Positions 1 to 5,165 of a stretch of DNA of 5,657 nucleotides are shown piece after piece (within the stretch, counting starts at the first letter, position 1; each line of letters opens with the position of its first letter). Both the position numbers and the translations under genes were made by a program. The notes under the pieces were generated by a model, which had not been told where the DNA came from, did not search any database, and saw only the letters and a program-made list of their open reading frames with translations. The DNA comes from an uncultured Bacillota bacterium (lineage in GTDB: Bacteria; Bacillota_I; Bacilli_A; RFN20; CAG-826): NCBI GenBank assembly GCA_946612055.1, contig CAMOEH010000147.1, positions 1 to 5,657 on the forward strand. The letters run 5' to 3'.

Positions 1-322
1 ACATCAAAGAAGTGACGATGCCTTTGCTTTCCGAAGCGATTTTCCGAATGATTTCTTTAGGAAAGGGAAATCTTAATGGCGGGAAATCTTTATTTTTTGG
101 GTGAAAACAAAGGGCTCCGTTATAGCAAATAACGGGGCCGAAGCAATCGAGTTTTTCATAATAAGGAGCAATGGAGCGGTAGGGTCGTCCCGAAGCCAAG
201 ACGATCATGATGCCTAGATGAGAAAGGTGGCGGAGATAATTTTCCGTGAAGGGATTCAATCGACAATTCTTGCCAACGAGAGTCCCATCAACATCAAGAA
301 CGATCAGAGGCTTCTCATTCAT
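1..322 (-). CDS. Cof-type HAD-IIB family hydrolase, N-terminal 107 residues (cut by window edge)
   Basis: Partial minus-strand gene whose first 107 codons are visible; the rest lies beyond base 1. The start is MNEKPLIVLDVDGTLVGKN. The DxDGT motif I of haloacid dehalogenase phosphatases is at residues 10-14, with the nucleophile Asp10 and the general acid Asp12. Motif II is at VLASGRP (Ser44) and the typical NGA turn of Cof-type proteins is at 68-70. Members of this family dephosphorylate sugar phosphates, flavin precursors or other small phosphates in the cytoplasm; the substrate cannot be told from this part. The ATG overlaps the end of trpS by 8 bases and has no clear Shine-Dalgarno sequence, so translation is probably coupled to trpS. 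The family is well supported; specificity is unknown. Confidence 0.9.
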   Translation of the reverse strand, partial: MNEKPLIVLDVDGTLVGKNCRLNPFTENYLRHLSHLGIMIVLASGRPYRSIAPYYEKLDCFGPVICYNGALCFHPKNKDFPPLRFPFPKEIIRKIASESKGIVTSLM

Positions 323-1307
323 AAATGTCTAATAACCCAACGGCCCTTTGGACGCGTTTCAAGGTGATGTTAGCAATCGCTTGGGCTTTTTTTGCCCCTT
401 CTTGAAGAACGGGAAGGTAGGCTTTCTTTTCTAAGATTTCCTGATAACGCTTTTGGAATGGCTCAAGCTCTTCGATAACAGCATCGGCAACTTCTTTCTT
501 GAAATCACCGTAACGGTAATCCTTGAAATGGGCTTCGGCTTCTTCGATAGAAATCTCTTTCATCGAGGCATAAATGGTCAATAAGTTCGACACGCCTGGC
601 TTATTTTCTTTGTCGTAACGGACTTCGCTTCCCGAATCCGTGACCGCGGACATGATCTTTTTACGGATTACGGGCATCGGGTCTTTAAGGAAGATATCGC
701 CTTTTGGATCGGATTTGCTCATCTTCTTGCTAGGATCAGATAAAGACATGATCCTCGCGCCAACTTTGTTGATTTTGTAATTGGGCAAAACAAGGGTCTT
801 TTCCCCATAACGTTTGTTGATGCGGTTGACCAAATCGCGGGTGATTTCCACGTGCTGGACCTGATCTTCGCCTACGGGAACGATATCGGCATCGTATAAG
901 ACGATATCGGAAGCCATCAATACGGGATAGGCAAATAGCCCAAGTCCAATGGCCGAATCGTTCATATGGGCCGATTTTTCTTTGAACTGGGTCATGCGGG
1001 AAAGCTCGCCCATATAAAGATAGTTCTGAAGGATGGCATTTAATTCGGCATGAGCAGGGACGGAAGATTGAACGAAAATGGTTGTCTTCTTCGGATCTAA
1101 TCCTGACGCGAGATAAAAAGAAGCAAGATCACGGGTATTTTCTTCTAAGAAGGCGGGATCAATGGGCAAGGTCAAAGCGTGAAGATCGGCGATGAAAATG
1201 AAAACTTCACCCGAATCTTGGAAATCCTTGAAGTGCTTCAATGCCCCAATGTAATTCCCTAAAGTCAAATTGCCCGTCGGCTTGATGCCAGAAAGTATAC
1301 GTGTCAT
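315..1307 (-). CDS. trpS: Tryptophan--tRNA ligase (TrpRS)
   Basis: Cytoplasmic class I aminoacyl-tRNA synthetase that joins tryptophan to tRNA-Trp using ATP. The 330 residues match the usual bacterial length. The N-terminus ILSGIKPTGNLTLGN carries the HIGH-type signature (TGNLTLGN, residues 11-18). The tryptophan-site region MASDIVLYDADIVPVGEDQ spans about 141-159 (Asp144 corresponds to the tryptophan-binding aspartate), and KMSKS is at 195-199. The reading frame is open up to base 1460, but the ATG at 1307 is chosen because the homologous sequence begins there and AGGA (minus strand, 1317-1314) sits six bases upstream. The stop is TGA. The HAD gene overlaps its 3' end and probably forms an operon with it. 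The leader is too short to hold a T-box, so the usual Firmicute tRNA-dependent control is not seen here. Confidence 0.98.
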   Translation of the reverse strand: MTRILSGIKPTGNLTLGNYIGALKHFKDFQDSGEVFIFIADLHALTLPIDPAFLEENTRDLASFYLASGLDPKKTTIFVQSSVPAHAELNAILQNYLYMGELSRMTQFKEKSAHMNDSAIGLGLFAYPVLMASDIVLYDADIVPVGEDQVQHVEITRDLVNRINKRYGEKTLVLPNYKINKVGARIMSLSDPSKKMSKSDPKGDIFLKDPMPVIRKKIMSAVTDSGSEVRYDKENKPGVSNLLTIYASMKEISIEEAEAHFKDYRYGDFKKEVADAVIEELEPFQKRYQEILEKKAYLPVLQEGAKKAQAIANITLKRVQRAVGLLDIYE

Positions 1308-1329
1308 AAGCGGTCCTGCTTTCTCGGGT

Positions 1330-1357
1330 ATTATATACCTATACGAATCAATTTTAA
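1330..1357 (-). promoter_or_regulatory. Putative trpS promoter
   Basis: On the minus strand, a perfect TATAAT lies at 1335-1330, with a weak TTAAAA at 1357-1352 and a 16-base spacer. Transcription would start near 1323, giving a leader of about 16 bases that contains the AGGA ribosome site. The -35 falls inside the palindrome at 1351-1372. A better-looking TTGACC (1363-1358) is 22 bases from the -10, which is too far for a standard sigma-A promoter. This is inferred from sequence only. Confidence 0.6.
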
Positions 1358-1372
1358 GGTCAACCTTAAAAT
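1351..1372. promoter_or_regulatory. Palindromic operator candidate between trpS and spx
   Basis: Perfect inverted repeat with 10-base arms, ATTTTAAGGT and ACCTTAAAAT, separated by only CA. The two-base centre is too tight for a good RNA hairpin, so binding by a dimeric protein is the better reading. It covers the -35 region of the predicted spx promoter and of the predicted trpS promoter and ends five bases before the spx -10. It does not match the PerR box or CIRCE as I know them. It contains only a single GGTCAA, whereas CtsR sites use two direct heptads. Confidence 0.6.
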
Positions 1373-1373
1373 G

Positions 1374-1382
1374 TGCTATACT
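1374..1382 (+). promoter_or_regulatory. Extended -10 promoter of spx (predicted leaderless start)
   Basis: TGCTATACT is an extended -10 (TGn followed by TATACT). No good -35 hexamer lies 16-18 bases upstream, which fits extended -10 promoters. With the last base of the -10 as position -7, base +1 is 1389, the A of the spx ATG. The same 11 bases TGCTATACTTT recur at the RNase J promoter. Confidence 0.65.
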
Positions 1383-1388
1383 TTCACG

Positions 1389-1805
1389 ATGATTAAAATC
1401 TATACCTCCCCATCTTGTTCTAGCTGCCGCAAAGTGAAGAAGTGGTTTGACGAAAACCACATTCCTTACGAAGCCAAAAATATTTTTGGCCCGTCATTAT
1501 CGAAAGAAGACATCAAGGAAGTCATCGCCAAAAGCGAGAACGGAACCGATGATATCATCTCTTCGCGTTCCAAAATCGTCCAAGAGCAAAACATCGATTT
1601 CGATGACATGACGATATCCGAACTCATTGAATTCATCCGTAAGAACCCCTCGATTCTCAAACGTCCGATTATCGTGGACGATCATCGCGTCCAGGTTGGC
1701 TATAATTCCGAAGAGATTCGAACTTTCATCCCTAGAGCCCAGCGCATCTTAGATGAACATTGCGGAATCGATTGCTGCGAAGAAGAAGCAAAAAGAGGCG
1801 AATGA
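1389..1805 (+). CDS. spx: Spx-family transcriptional regulator (ArsC-like fold)
   Basis: Spx binds the alpha C-terminal domain of RNA polymerase and reprograms transcription under disulfide stress. The 138 residues align throughout with B. subtilis Spx (131). The redox switch CxxC is at Cys10 and Cys13 in TSPSCSSCRK. Gly52 (ENGTDD), which in Spx contacts the alpha subunit, and Arg60 (SSRSK) are kept, as are the RPIIVDD stretch at 92-98 and VQVGYNSEEIRTFIPR at 101-116. The start at 1389 puts CxxC at the canonical position; an in-frame ATG at 1371 lies upstream of the -10 and would add six unrelated residues. No Shine-Dalgarno sequence is present. The C-terminus is unusual: after IPRAQRILDEH comes CGIDCCEEEAKRGE, with three extra cysteines (125, 129, 130) instead of the short tail recognised for proteolysis in B. 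subtilis. The gene is divergent from trpS and convergent with the CYTH gene. Confidence 0.95.
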   Translation: MIKIYTSPSCSSCRKVKKWFDENHIPYEAKNIFGPSLSKEDIKEVIAKSENGTDDIISSRSKIVQEQNIDFDDMTISELIEFIRKNPSILKRPIIVDDHRVQVGYNSEEIRTFIPRAQRILDEHCGIDCCEEEAKRGE

Positions 1806-1823
1806 TTCGCCTCTACTTTTTTT
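1794..1823. terminator. Bidirectional rho-independent terminator containing the spx stop codon
   Basis: A 9-bp perfect stem, AGAGGCGAA (1794-1802) with TTCGCCTCT (1806-1814), has a three-base loop that is exactly the spx TGA stop. It is followed by AC and seven T (1817-1823), a strong terminator for spx. On the minus strand the same stem is followed by four T (1793-1790), so it can also terminate the CYTH transcript coming from the other side, whose stop lies about 20 bases before the stem. Confidence 0.88.
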
Positions 1824-1832
1824 GATCGATCT

Positions 1833-2405
1833 TTATTTTCCAATCGCCGCCATCGCGCGATGGACTTTCGTCGCTTTGCTGAAAACGCAGGGGACGTGAT
1901 GGCTTTCTAGGAAGTTTTTCAAGATGACTTCAGCGTCTTGGAGGTTATTGTATTCAAATTCGATTTCGTAATCGGTGATTCCGGAATAAGTGTTCTTATC
2001 TAAAGACAAGAGGCCATTTTCATATTCGATATCGACACGTTTTGTTTTCAAGGAAGTGAGGATGCGAAGATCTTCGACATTGAAATCAAGCATCGTTAGG
2101 AAACGGGCCGTATCGCCTTTGGGGAAGATTCCTTTTAAGAGGAATGCATCAAATTCCTCACGGCTAATTAGGGCGTTCTTTTCTAGTTTTCCTTCCGATA
2201 AGGGAGTCTTCAAAGTCAATTCAAAACGGTCATCCCTTTCGCGGATGCGAAGAGCGATCCCTTCTTTGGCAAGAAGACGGTCTTGGGTGTCGATATAGTA
2301 ATTGGTTTGGGTATAAGCAGGGTGAGAAGGAAATAAAGCAACTAAAGAAAGATATTCTTTCTCGCTCACCAAGGCTTTTGCTTCAATTTCGATTGCATTA
2401 GACAT
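1833..2405 (-). CDS. CYTH domain protein (triphosphate tunnel metalloenzyme, YjbK-like)
   Basis: A 190-residue single-domain protein of the CYTH/TTM superfamily, whose members bind and often hydrolyse triphosphates (inorganic triphosphate, thiamine triphosphate) inside a beta-barrel tunnel with a divalent metal. The signature ExExK is Glu6, Glu8, Lys10 (IEIEAK). Further charged tunnel residues follow the family pattern: NYYIDT around Asp39, ALRIRER (Arg53, Arg55), LTLK (Lys66), KTKRVD (120-125), the acidic strand YEIEFE (146-151) and SKATKVHRA (176-184). Length and order resemble B. subtilis YjbK, whose physiological substrate is not settled to my knowledge. The ATG is preceded by GAGG (2416-2413) with a seven-base spacer. 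It converges on spx and shares its terminator. The family is sure; the substrate is not. Confidence 0.93.
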   Translation of the reverse strand: MSNAIEIEAKALVSEKEYLSLVALFPSHPAYTQTNYYIDTQDRLLAKEGIALRIRERDDRFELTLKTPLSEGKLEKNALISREEFDAFLLKGIFPKGDTARFLTMLDFNVEDLRILTSLKTKRVDIEYENGLLSLDKNTYSGITDYEIEFEYNNLQDAEVILKNFLESHHVPCVFSKATKVHRAMAAIGK

Positions 2406-2426
2406 AAAGAAACCTCAATCTTGTGA

Positions 2427-2442
2427 TATTATAACCTTTAAT
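2427..2442. promoter_or_regulatory. Overlapping divergent -10 elements for the CYTH and EIIB-like genes
   Basis: The 43-bp gap holds TATAAT on the minus strand (2433-2428) and TGATATTAT on the plus strand (TG at 2424-2425, TATTAT 2427-2432), so one AT-rich core could serve both directions. Minus-strand transcription would start near 2421, leaving a short leader with GAGG. Plus-strand transcription would start near 2439, ten bases before the EIIB-like ATG. An alternative plus-strand -10, TTTAAT at 2437-2442, would put +1 on that ATG. No clear -35 is visible on either strand. Confidence 0.5.
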
Positions 2443-2448
2443 CGCATT

Positions 2449-2829
2449 ATGAACACGCTCGATCAAATCTCTTTCAATCAATGGCTTGGCCAAAACGCAT
2501 GGTGGCTTGCTTTAATCTTCGCGGCCTTAATTGCTGTTACAATCGTTGCCATCTTTCTTTCGGGAAAGAAAAAAAGCAAGAAAGAACCATCTCGCCCCAT
2601 CGATCAAAGTGCTTACCTATTGGCTTTAGGAGGCATCGATAACGTCGAGGAGAAATCCTTGACGGGATCGCGCATCGTTTTGAAATTAAAAGACACGAAG
2701 AAGGTCGATCAAGAAAAACTAAAAGAAATCGGCGTTGACGGTTTCATCGTCATGTCCGAAAAATTGACCCTCGTCTTTAAAAAAGACGCCGATAAGGCGT
2801 TTGAAGCAATCTTTGGCAAAATCGATTAA
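2449..2829 (+). CDS. Membrane-anchored PTS EIIB-like protein lacking the phospho-cysteine
   Basis: A 126-residue protein with a short N-terminus, one hydrophobic segment at about 17-38 (AWWLALIFAALIAVTIVAIF), a basic stretch GKKKSKKE at 39-46 that suggests a cytoplasmic C-terminus, and a domain at about 51-126 like the glucose-family PTS EIIB domain (AYLLALGGIDNVEEKSL, KVDQEKLKEIGVDGFIVM). In true EIIB domains a cysteine in a C-x-T-R-L-R context is phosphorylated and passes the phosphate to sugar. Here the aligned position is Thr72 (LTGSRIVLKLKD), and the protein has no cysteine at all. A PTS phosphotransfer role is therefore unlikely; a binding or regulatory role is inference. Similar small EIIB-like proteins are annotated in mycoplasmas. 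There is no Shine-Dalgarno sequence before the ATG. The stop overlaps that of maf by four bases, tail-to-tail. Confidence 0.82.
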   Translation: MNTLDQISFNQWLGQNAWWLALIFAALIAVTIVAIFLSGKKKSKKEPSRPIDQSAYLLALGGIDNVEEKSLTGSRIVLKLKDTKKVDQEKLKEIGVDGFIVMSEKLTLVFKKDADKAFEAIFGKID

Positions 2830-3365
2830 CGAAGGATATGGGAAGCAATATCCTCAGTTGGCAGACCCATCACGTTATCAAAGCTTCCCTCGATGTGGTC
2901 GATAAGAGGATATCCGTCTTGAATGCCATAAGCCCCAGCCTTATCTAGGGGCTTTTTCTTTTGAAGATAATCCCAAATCAATTCGTCAGAAAGCGGATTG
3001 AAATAGACTTCCGTGGACACCGTGCGTGTGATTTCTCTTCCTTTTCCGATATAGGTATATCCCGACAAGACGATTTGTTTCTTTCCCGATTCTCGTTTTA
3101 GCATGGCGAAAGCATCGTCCGTATCCTTAGGCTTACCTAAGACTTCTCCATCAAGAAGGACGATGGTATCGCAAGCAAGGATCTCATCATGAGGATATTT
3201 GCTAGCCACGGCATAGGCTTTGGCTTTGCTTTCTTCGGCAGGAAGATCTTTGCCTTGGCAATGCAAAAGCGATTCGTCGATATCGGGGACGATGATTTCA
3301 AATTCAGGGACGATTTTCTTTAGAAGCTCTTTTCTTCGTGGCGAGCTTGAAGCGAGGATGAACAT
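2826..3365 (-). CDS. maf: Maf family nucleoside triphosphate pyrophosphatase
   Basis: Maf proteins hydrolyse dTTP, UTP and modified nucleotides to the monophosphate and pyrophosphate, a house-cleaning role; early work linked B. subtilis Maf to septum formation. The 179 residues have the full family pattern: ILASSSPRRKELL (3-15) with the SxSPRR motif, a catalytic aspartate region ACDTIVLLDGEVLGKPKD (64-81, Asp66), LDKAGAYGIQD (140-150) and GSFDNVMGLP (160-169). The DTIV / AGAYGIQ combination places it with the dTTP/UTP-type Maf rather than the m7GTP type. The ATG comes one base after the TAA of the RNase J gene and lacks a clear ribosome site, so it is probably translated by coupling within an RNase J-maf operon. 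Its TAA is inside the TTAA shared with the convergent EIIB-like gene. Confidence 0.96.
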   Translation of the reverse strand: MFILASSSPRRKELLKKIVPEFEIIVPDIDESLLHCQGKDLPAEESKAKAYAVASKYPHDEILACDTIVLLDGEVLGKPKDTDDAFAMLKRESGKKQIVLSGYTYIGKGREITRTVSTEVYFNPLSDELIWDYLQKKKPLDKAGAYGIQDGYPLIDHIEGSFDNVMGLPTEDIASHILR

Positions 3366-3366
3366 A

Positions 3367-5034
3367 TTATTGGGCGTTCATGACAACGGGGATAATCATC
3401 GGCTTGCGGCCGGTTTTACGTTCGATGTATTTGGATAAGACGTTGCGAAGCGTCAATTTGATTTCTGAGAAGGTAACGTGGCGTTGCATCAATTCTTTTA
3501 ATGCCTCTTCCGCGCGGATTTGACTATGACGCATGACGTGCGATTGCTCTTGGCTAGAGAATCCTTTGGTATGGATTTGAGGAGGCATCAGCAAACGATT
3601 GGCTTTGGAATCAATCGCGACCAGAACAGCCACAAGACCATCGGATTTGAGAATGTTGCGGTCGTTGATGACGGCAGAAGAAAGTCCATCAAGGTCTTTA
3701 CCATCGATATAAACGTTTTCAGCCGGGATATGGGCGCCACGTGTGATTTTGTGATTAAGTAAAACCAAGCTATCACCATTATTGCAGATGAAGACGTGGT
3801 CTTCTTTCATTCCCATGGAAGTCGCGATTTCCCCATGGAGTTTGAGCATGCGGTATTCGCCATGGACCGGCATGAAATATTTCGGACGGGCAAGGCGTTG
3901 CATCAAACGAAGCTCTTGGCGGCTGGGGTGACCAGAGGAGTGGAGGGAGAAAGCGAGGGAATTCTGCTTCACGTCCGCCCCCATTTTGACCAATTTGTTG
4001 ACAAGGCGGTCGACCAAAATCCCATTTCCAGGGATTGGATTGGAAGAGAAGACGACCGTATCGCCAGGATAGATCGTGGTGTTTTTGTTATCACCACTGA
4101 CAATGCGCGATAAAGCGGCCATTGCTTCCCCCTGCGAGCCAGTGCAAAGGATGCAAACTTGATTCAAGCGGTAATTGCGGAGGACCGTTTCCTCGATGAC
4201 GGCATCATCAGGAATCTTGATGTAACCATATTCTCTAGCGATGCCGACGACATTTTTCATCGAACGGCCCATGATGCAGATTTTTCTTCCATGGGCAACC
4301 GCGACTTCGACGACTTGCTGAATACGGTTGATGTTGCTAGAGAAGGTAGAGACGATGATGCGGCCAGGGGCTTTATCGAAAACATCCTCAACGCCTCTTC
4401 TAACGTTAGTTTCACTGGGGGTATAGCCTTCGATTTCCGCGTTTGTGGAGTCGGCCATAAGCAAATCCACGCCTTCACTTCCCAATTTGGCCAATTTGTC
4501 GATTTCGAAATTGGGGCCGACCGGAGTCAAATCGATTTTGAAGTCTCCACTTTCGATGATGCGACCTTGTTTGGTATCGATAACCACGCCGAAAGCATCG
4601 GGAATCGAATGGGTTACACGGAAGAAAGAAACGATGAATTCGGTTCCAATCGTGATGAATGAATTTTCATCGAATTCCACGATTTTGACTGGCTCTTTGA
4701 TGCGGGCATCTTCGAGCTTATGACGGATCAAAGCGGCGGCTAGTTTTGGGGCGTAAATGACGGGAACGTGAATGGAACGAACCAAAAAGGGAATGCCGCC
4801 GATATGGTCTTCGTGACCATGGGTAATGAAAAGGGCTTTGATTTTGGCTCGGTTATTTTTCAAATGGGTGTAGTCGGGGATGACATAATCGACCCCTGGC
4901 AAGGTCGCTTCTGGGAAGCGAACCCCGGCATCGACTAATATCAAGGAACGGTCAGTCTCGAAGCAGTAGGTGTTCTTTCCTACTTCCCCGAGTCCTCCCA
5001 AGGCGTAAATGTTTACAGGTGAATCCATAGGCAT
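3367..5034 (-). CDS. rnj: Ribonuclease J (RNase J1-type)
   Basis: Metallo-beta-lactamase/beta-CASP ribonuclease with 5'-3' exonuclease and endonuclease activity, central to mRNA decay and rRNA maturation in Bacillota. The 555 residues equal B. subtilis RNase J1 in length. It opens with IYALGGLGEVGKNTY. The zinc motif HGHEDHIGG is at 72-80 (His72, His74, Asp76, His77), with further ligands His142 (RVTHSIPD) and Asp164 (SGDFK). Beta-CASP motifs are Asp195 (ADSTN), SSGHPSRQE (His369) and PVHGEYRM (His391). An intact HGHEDH argues for J1-like activity; B. subtilis J2 has HGHDEN there. The C-terminal domain ends in TGRKPMIIPVVM. The usual RGFVY motif of that domain is replaced by KGFSSQEQS. Translation may start at Met1 (5034) or Met3 (5028); AGG seven bases before Met3 makes that start equally plausible. 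maf follows after one base; def is upstream. Confidence 0.97.
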   Translation of the reverse strand: MPMDSPVNIYALGGLGEVGKNTYCFETDRSLILVDAGVRFPEATLPGVDYVIPDYTHLKNNRAKIKALFITHGHEDHIGGIPFLVRSIHVPVIYAPKLAAALIRHKLEDARIKEPVKIVEFDENSFITIGTEFIVSFFRVTHSIPDAFGVVIDTKQGRIIESGDFKIDLTPVGPNFEIDKLAKLGSEGVDLLMADSTNAEIEGYTPSETNVRRGVEDVFDKAPGRIIVSTFSSNINRIQQVVEVAVAHGRKICIMGRSMKNVVGIAREYGYIKIPDDAVIEETVLRNYRLNQVCILCTGSQGEAMAALSRIVSGDNKNTTIYPGDTVVFSSNPIPGNGILVDRLVNKLVKMGADVKQNSLAFSLHSSGHPSRQELRLMQRLARPKYFMPVHGEYRMLKLHGEIATSMGMKEDHVFICNNGDSLVLLNHKITRGAHIPAENVYIDGKDLDGLSSAVINDRNILKSDGLVAVLVAIDSKANRLLMPPQIHTKGFSSQEQSHVMRHSQIRAEEALKELMQRHVTFSEIKLTLRNVLSKYIERKTGRKPMIIPVVMNAQ

Positions 5035-5045
5035 ACCTATCTCTA

Positions 5046-5094
5046 ATCAAAATGGCAATCGCAAGGGCATTTATCTTGTGTAACGGATTTTGAT
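5046..5094 (-). promoter_or_regulatory. Inverted repeat in the RNase J leader, possible 5'-terminal stem
   Basis: On the minus strand, ATCAAAAT (5094-5087) is matched by ATTTTGAT (5053-5046) with 33 bases between. If transcription starts at 5094, as the -10 predicts, the first eight bases of the mRNA would be fully paired. The second arm ends 11 bases before the ATG at 5034, so the stem would sit next to the ribosome site. A small CAAG/CTTG pairing is possible inside. The stem is AT-rich, and with so large a loop its stability is marginal. Confidence 0.4.
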
Positions 5095-5100
5095 AATCAA

Positions 5101-5109
5101 AGTATAGCA
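5101..5109 (-). promoter_or_regulatory. Extended -10 promoter of the RNase J gene
   Basis: The minus strand reads TGCTATACT (5109-5101), an extended -10 identical to that of spx. No good -35 is present; the matching position is in a T-rich run. Predicted +1 is 5094, giving a leader of about 60 bases. A 13-base palindrome, TTTGATAATCAAA (plus strand 5089-5101), covers the region from the end of the -10 past +1 and could be an operator. Confidence 0.6.
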
Positions 5110-5165
5110 AAGGATTCTTTCCTAAAAAAGAAAAAGAAAATCAAAGCGGTTACATGGCCTTGTGA
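5110..5165 (-). other. def-RNase J intergenic pyrimidine-rich stretch
   Basis: After the def TAA, the minus strand has about 26 bases of mixed sequence, then a T-rich run broken by C (5145-5124), then the promoter region. No stable hairpin precedes the T run, so a standard terminator for def is not evident and some read-through into the RNase J gene is likely. No open frame for rpoY (RNA polymerase epsilon), which lies between these genes in B. subtilis, fits here. Confidence 0.5.

Noticed and set aside
1358..1363. TTGACC (minus strand) as the trpS -35
   Set aside because: It is 22 bases from the only good TATAAT; at spacings of 16-17 no acceptable -10 exists.
1308..1388. T-box or Trp leader peptide upstream of trpS
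   Set aside because: The predicted leader is only about 16 bases, with no T-box sequence, specifier loop or terminator.
1308..1460. Longer trpS frame starting at 1460
   Set aside because: The extra 51 residues have no match to TrpRS, run over the promoters and into spx, and the ATG at 1307 has a ribosome site and the canonical N-terminus.
2833..2854. Hairpin AGGATAT/ATATCCT just after the EIIB-like gene
   Set aside because: 7-bp AT-rich stem with an 8-base loop, inside the maf coding end and without a T run; not a convincing terminator.
4159..4662. 167-codon frame on the plus strand opposite RNase J
   Set aside because: It lies fully antisense to a highly conserved gene, has no ribosome site and resembles no protein family; shadow of codon bias. 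The same applies to the other plus-strand frames across 3520-4723 and 1990-2298.
5124..5145. T-rich run after def as an intrinsic terminator
   Set aside because: No stable stem directly precedes it; the only nearby pairings are 3-4 bp.
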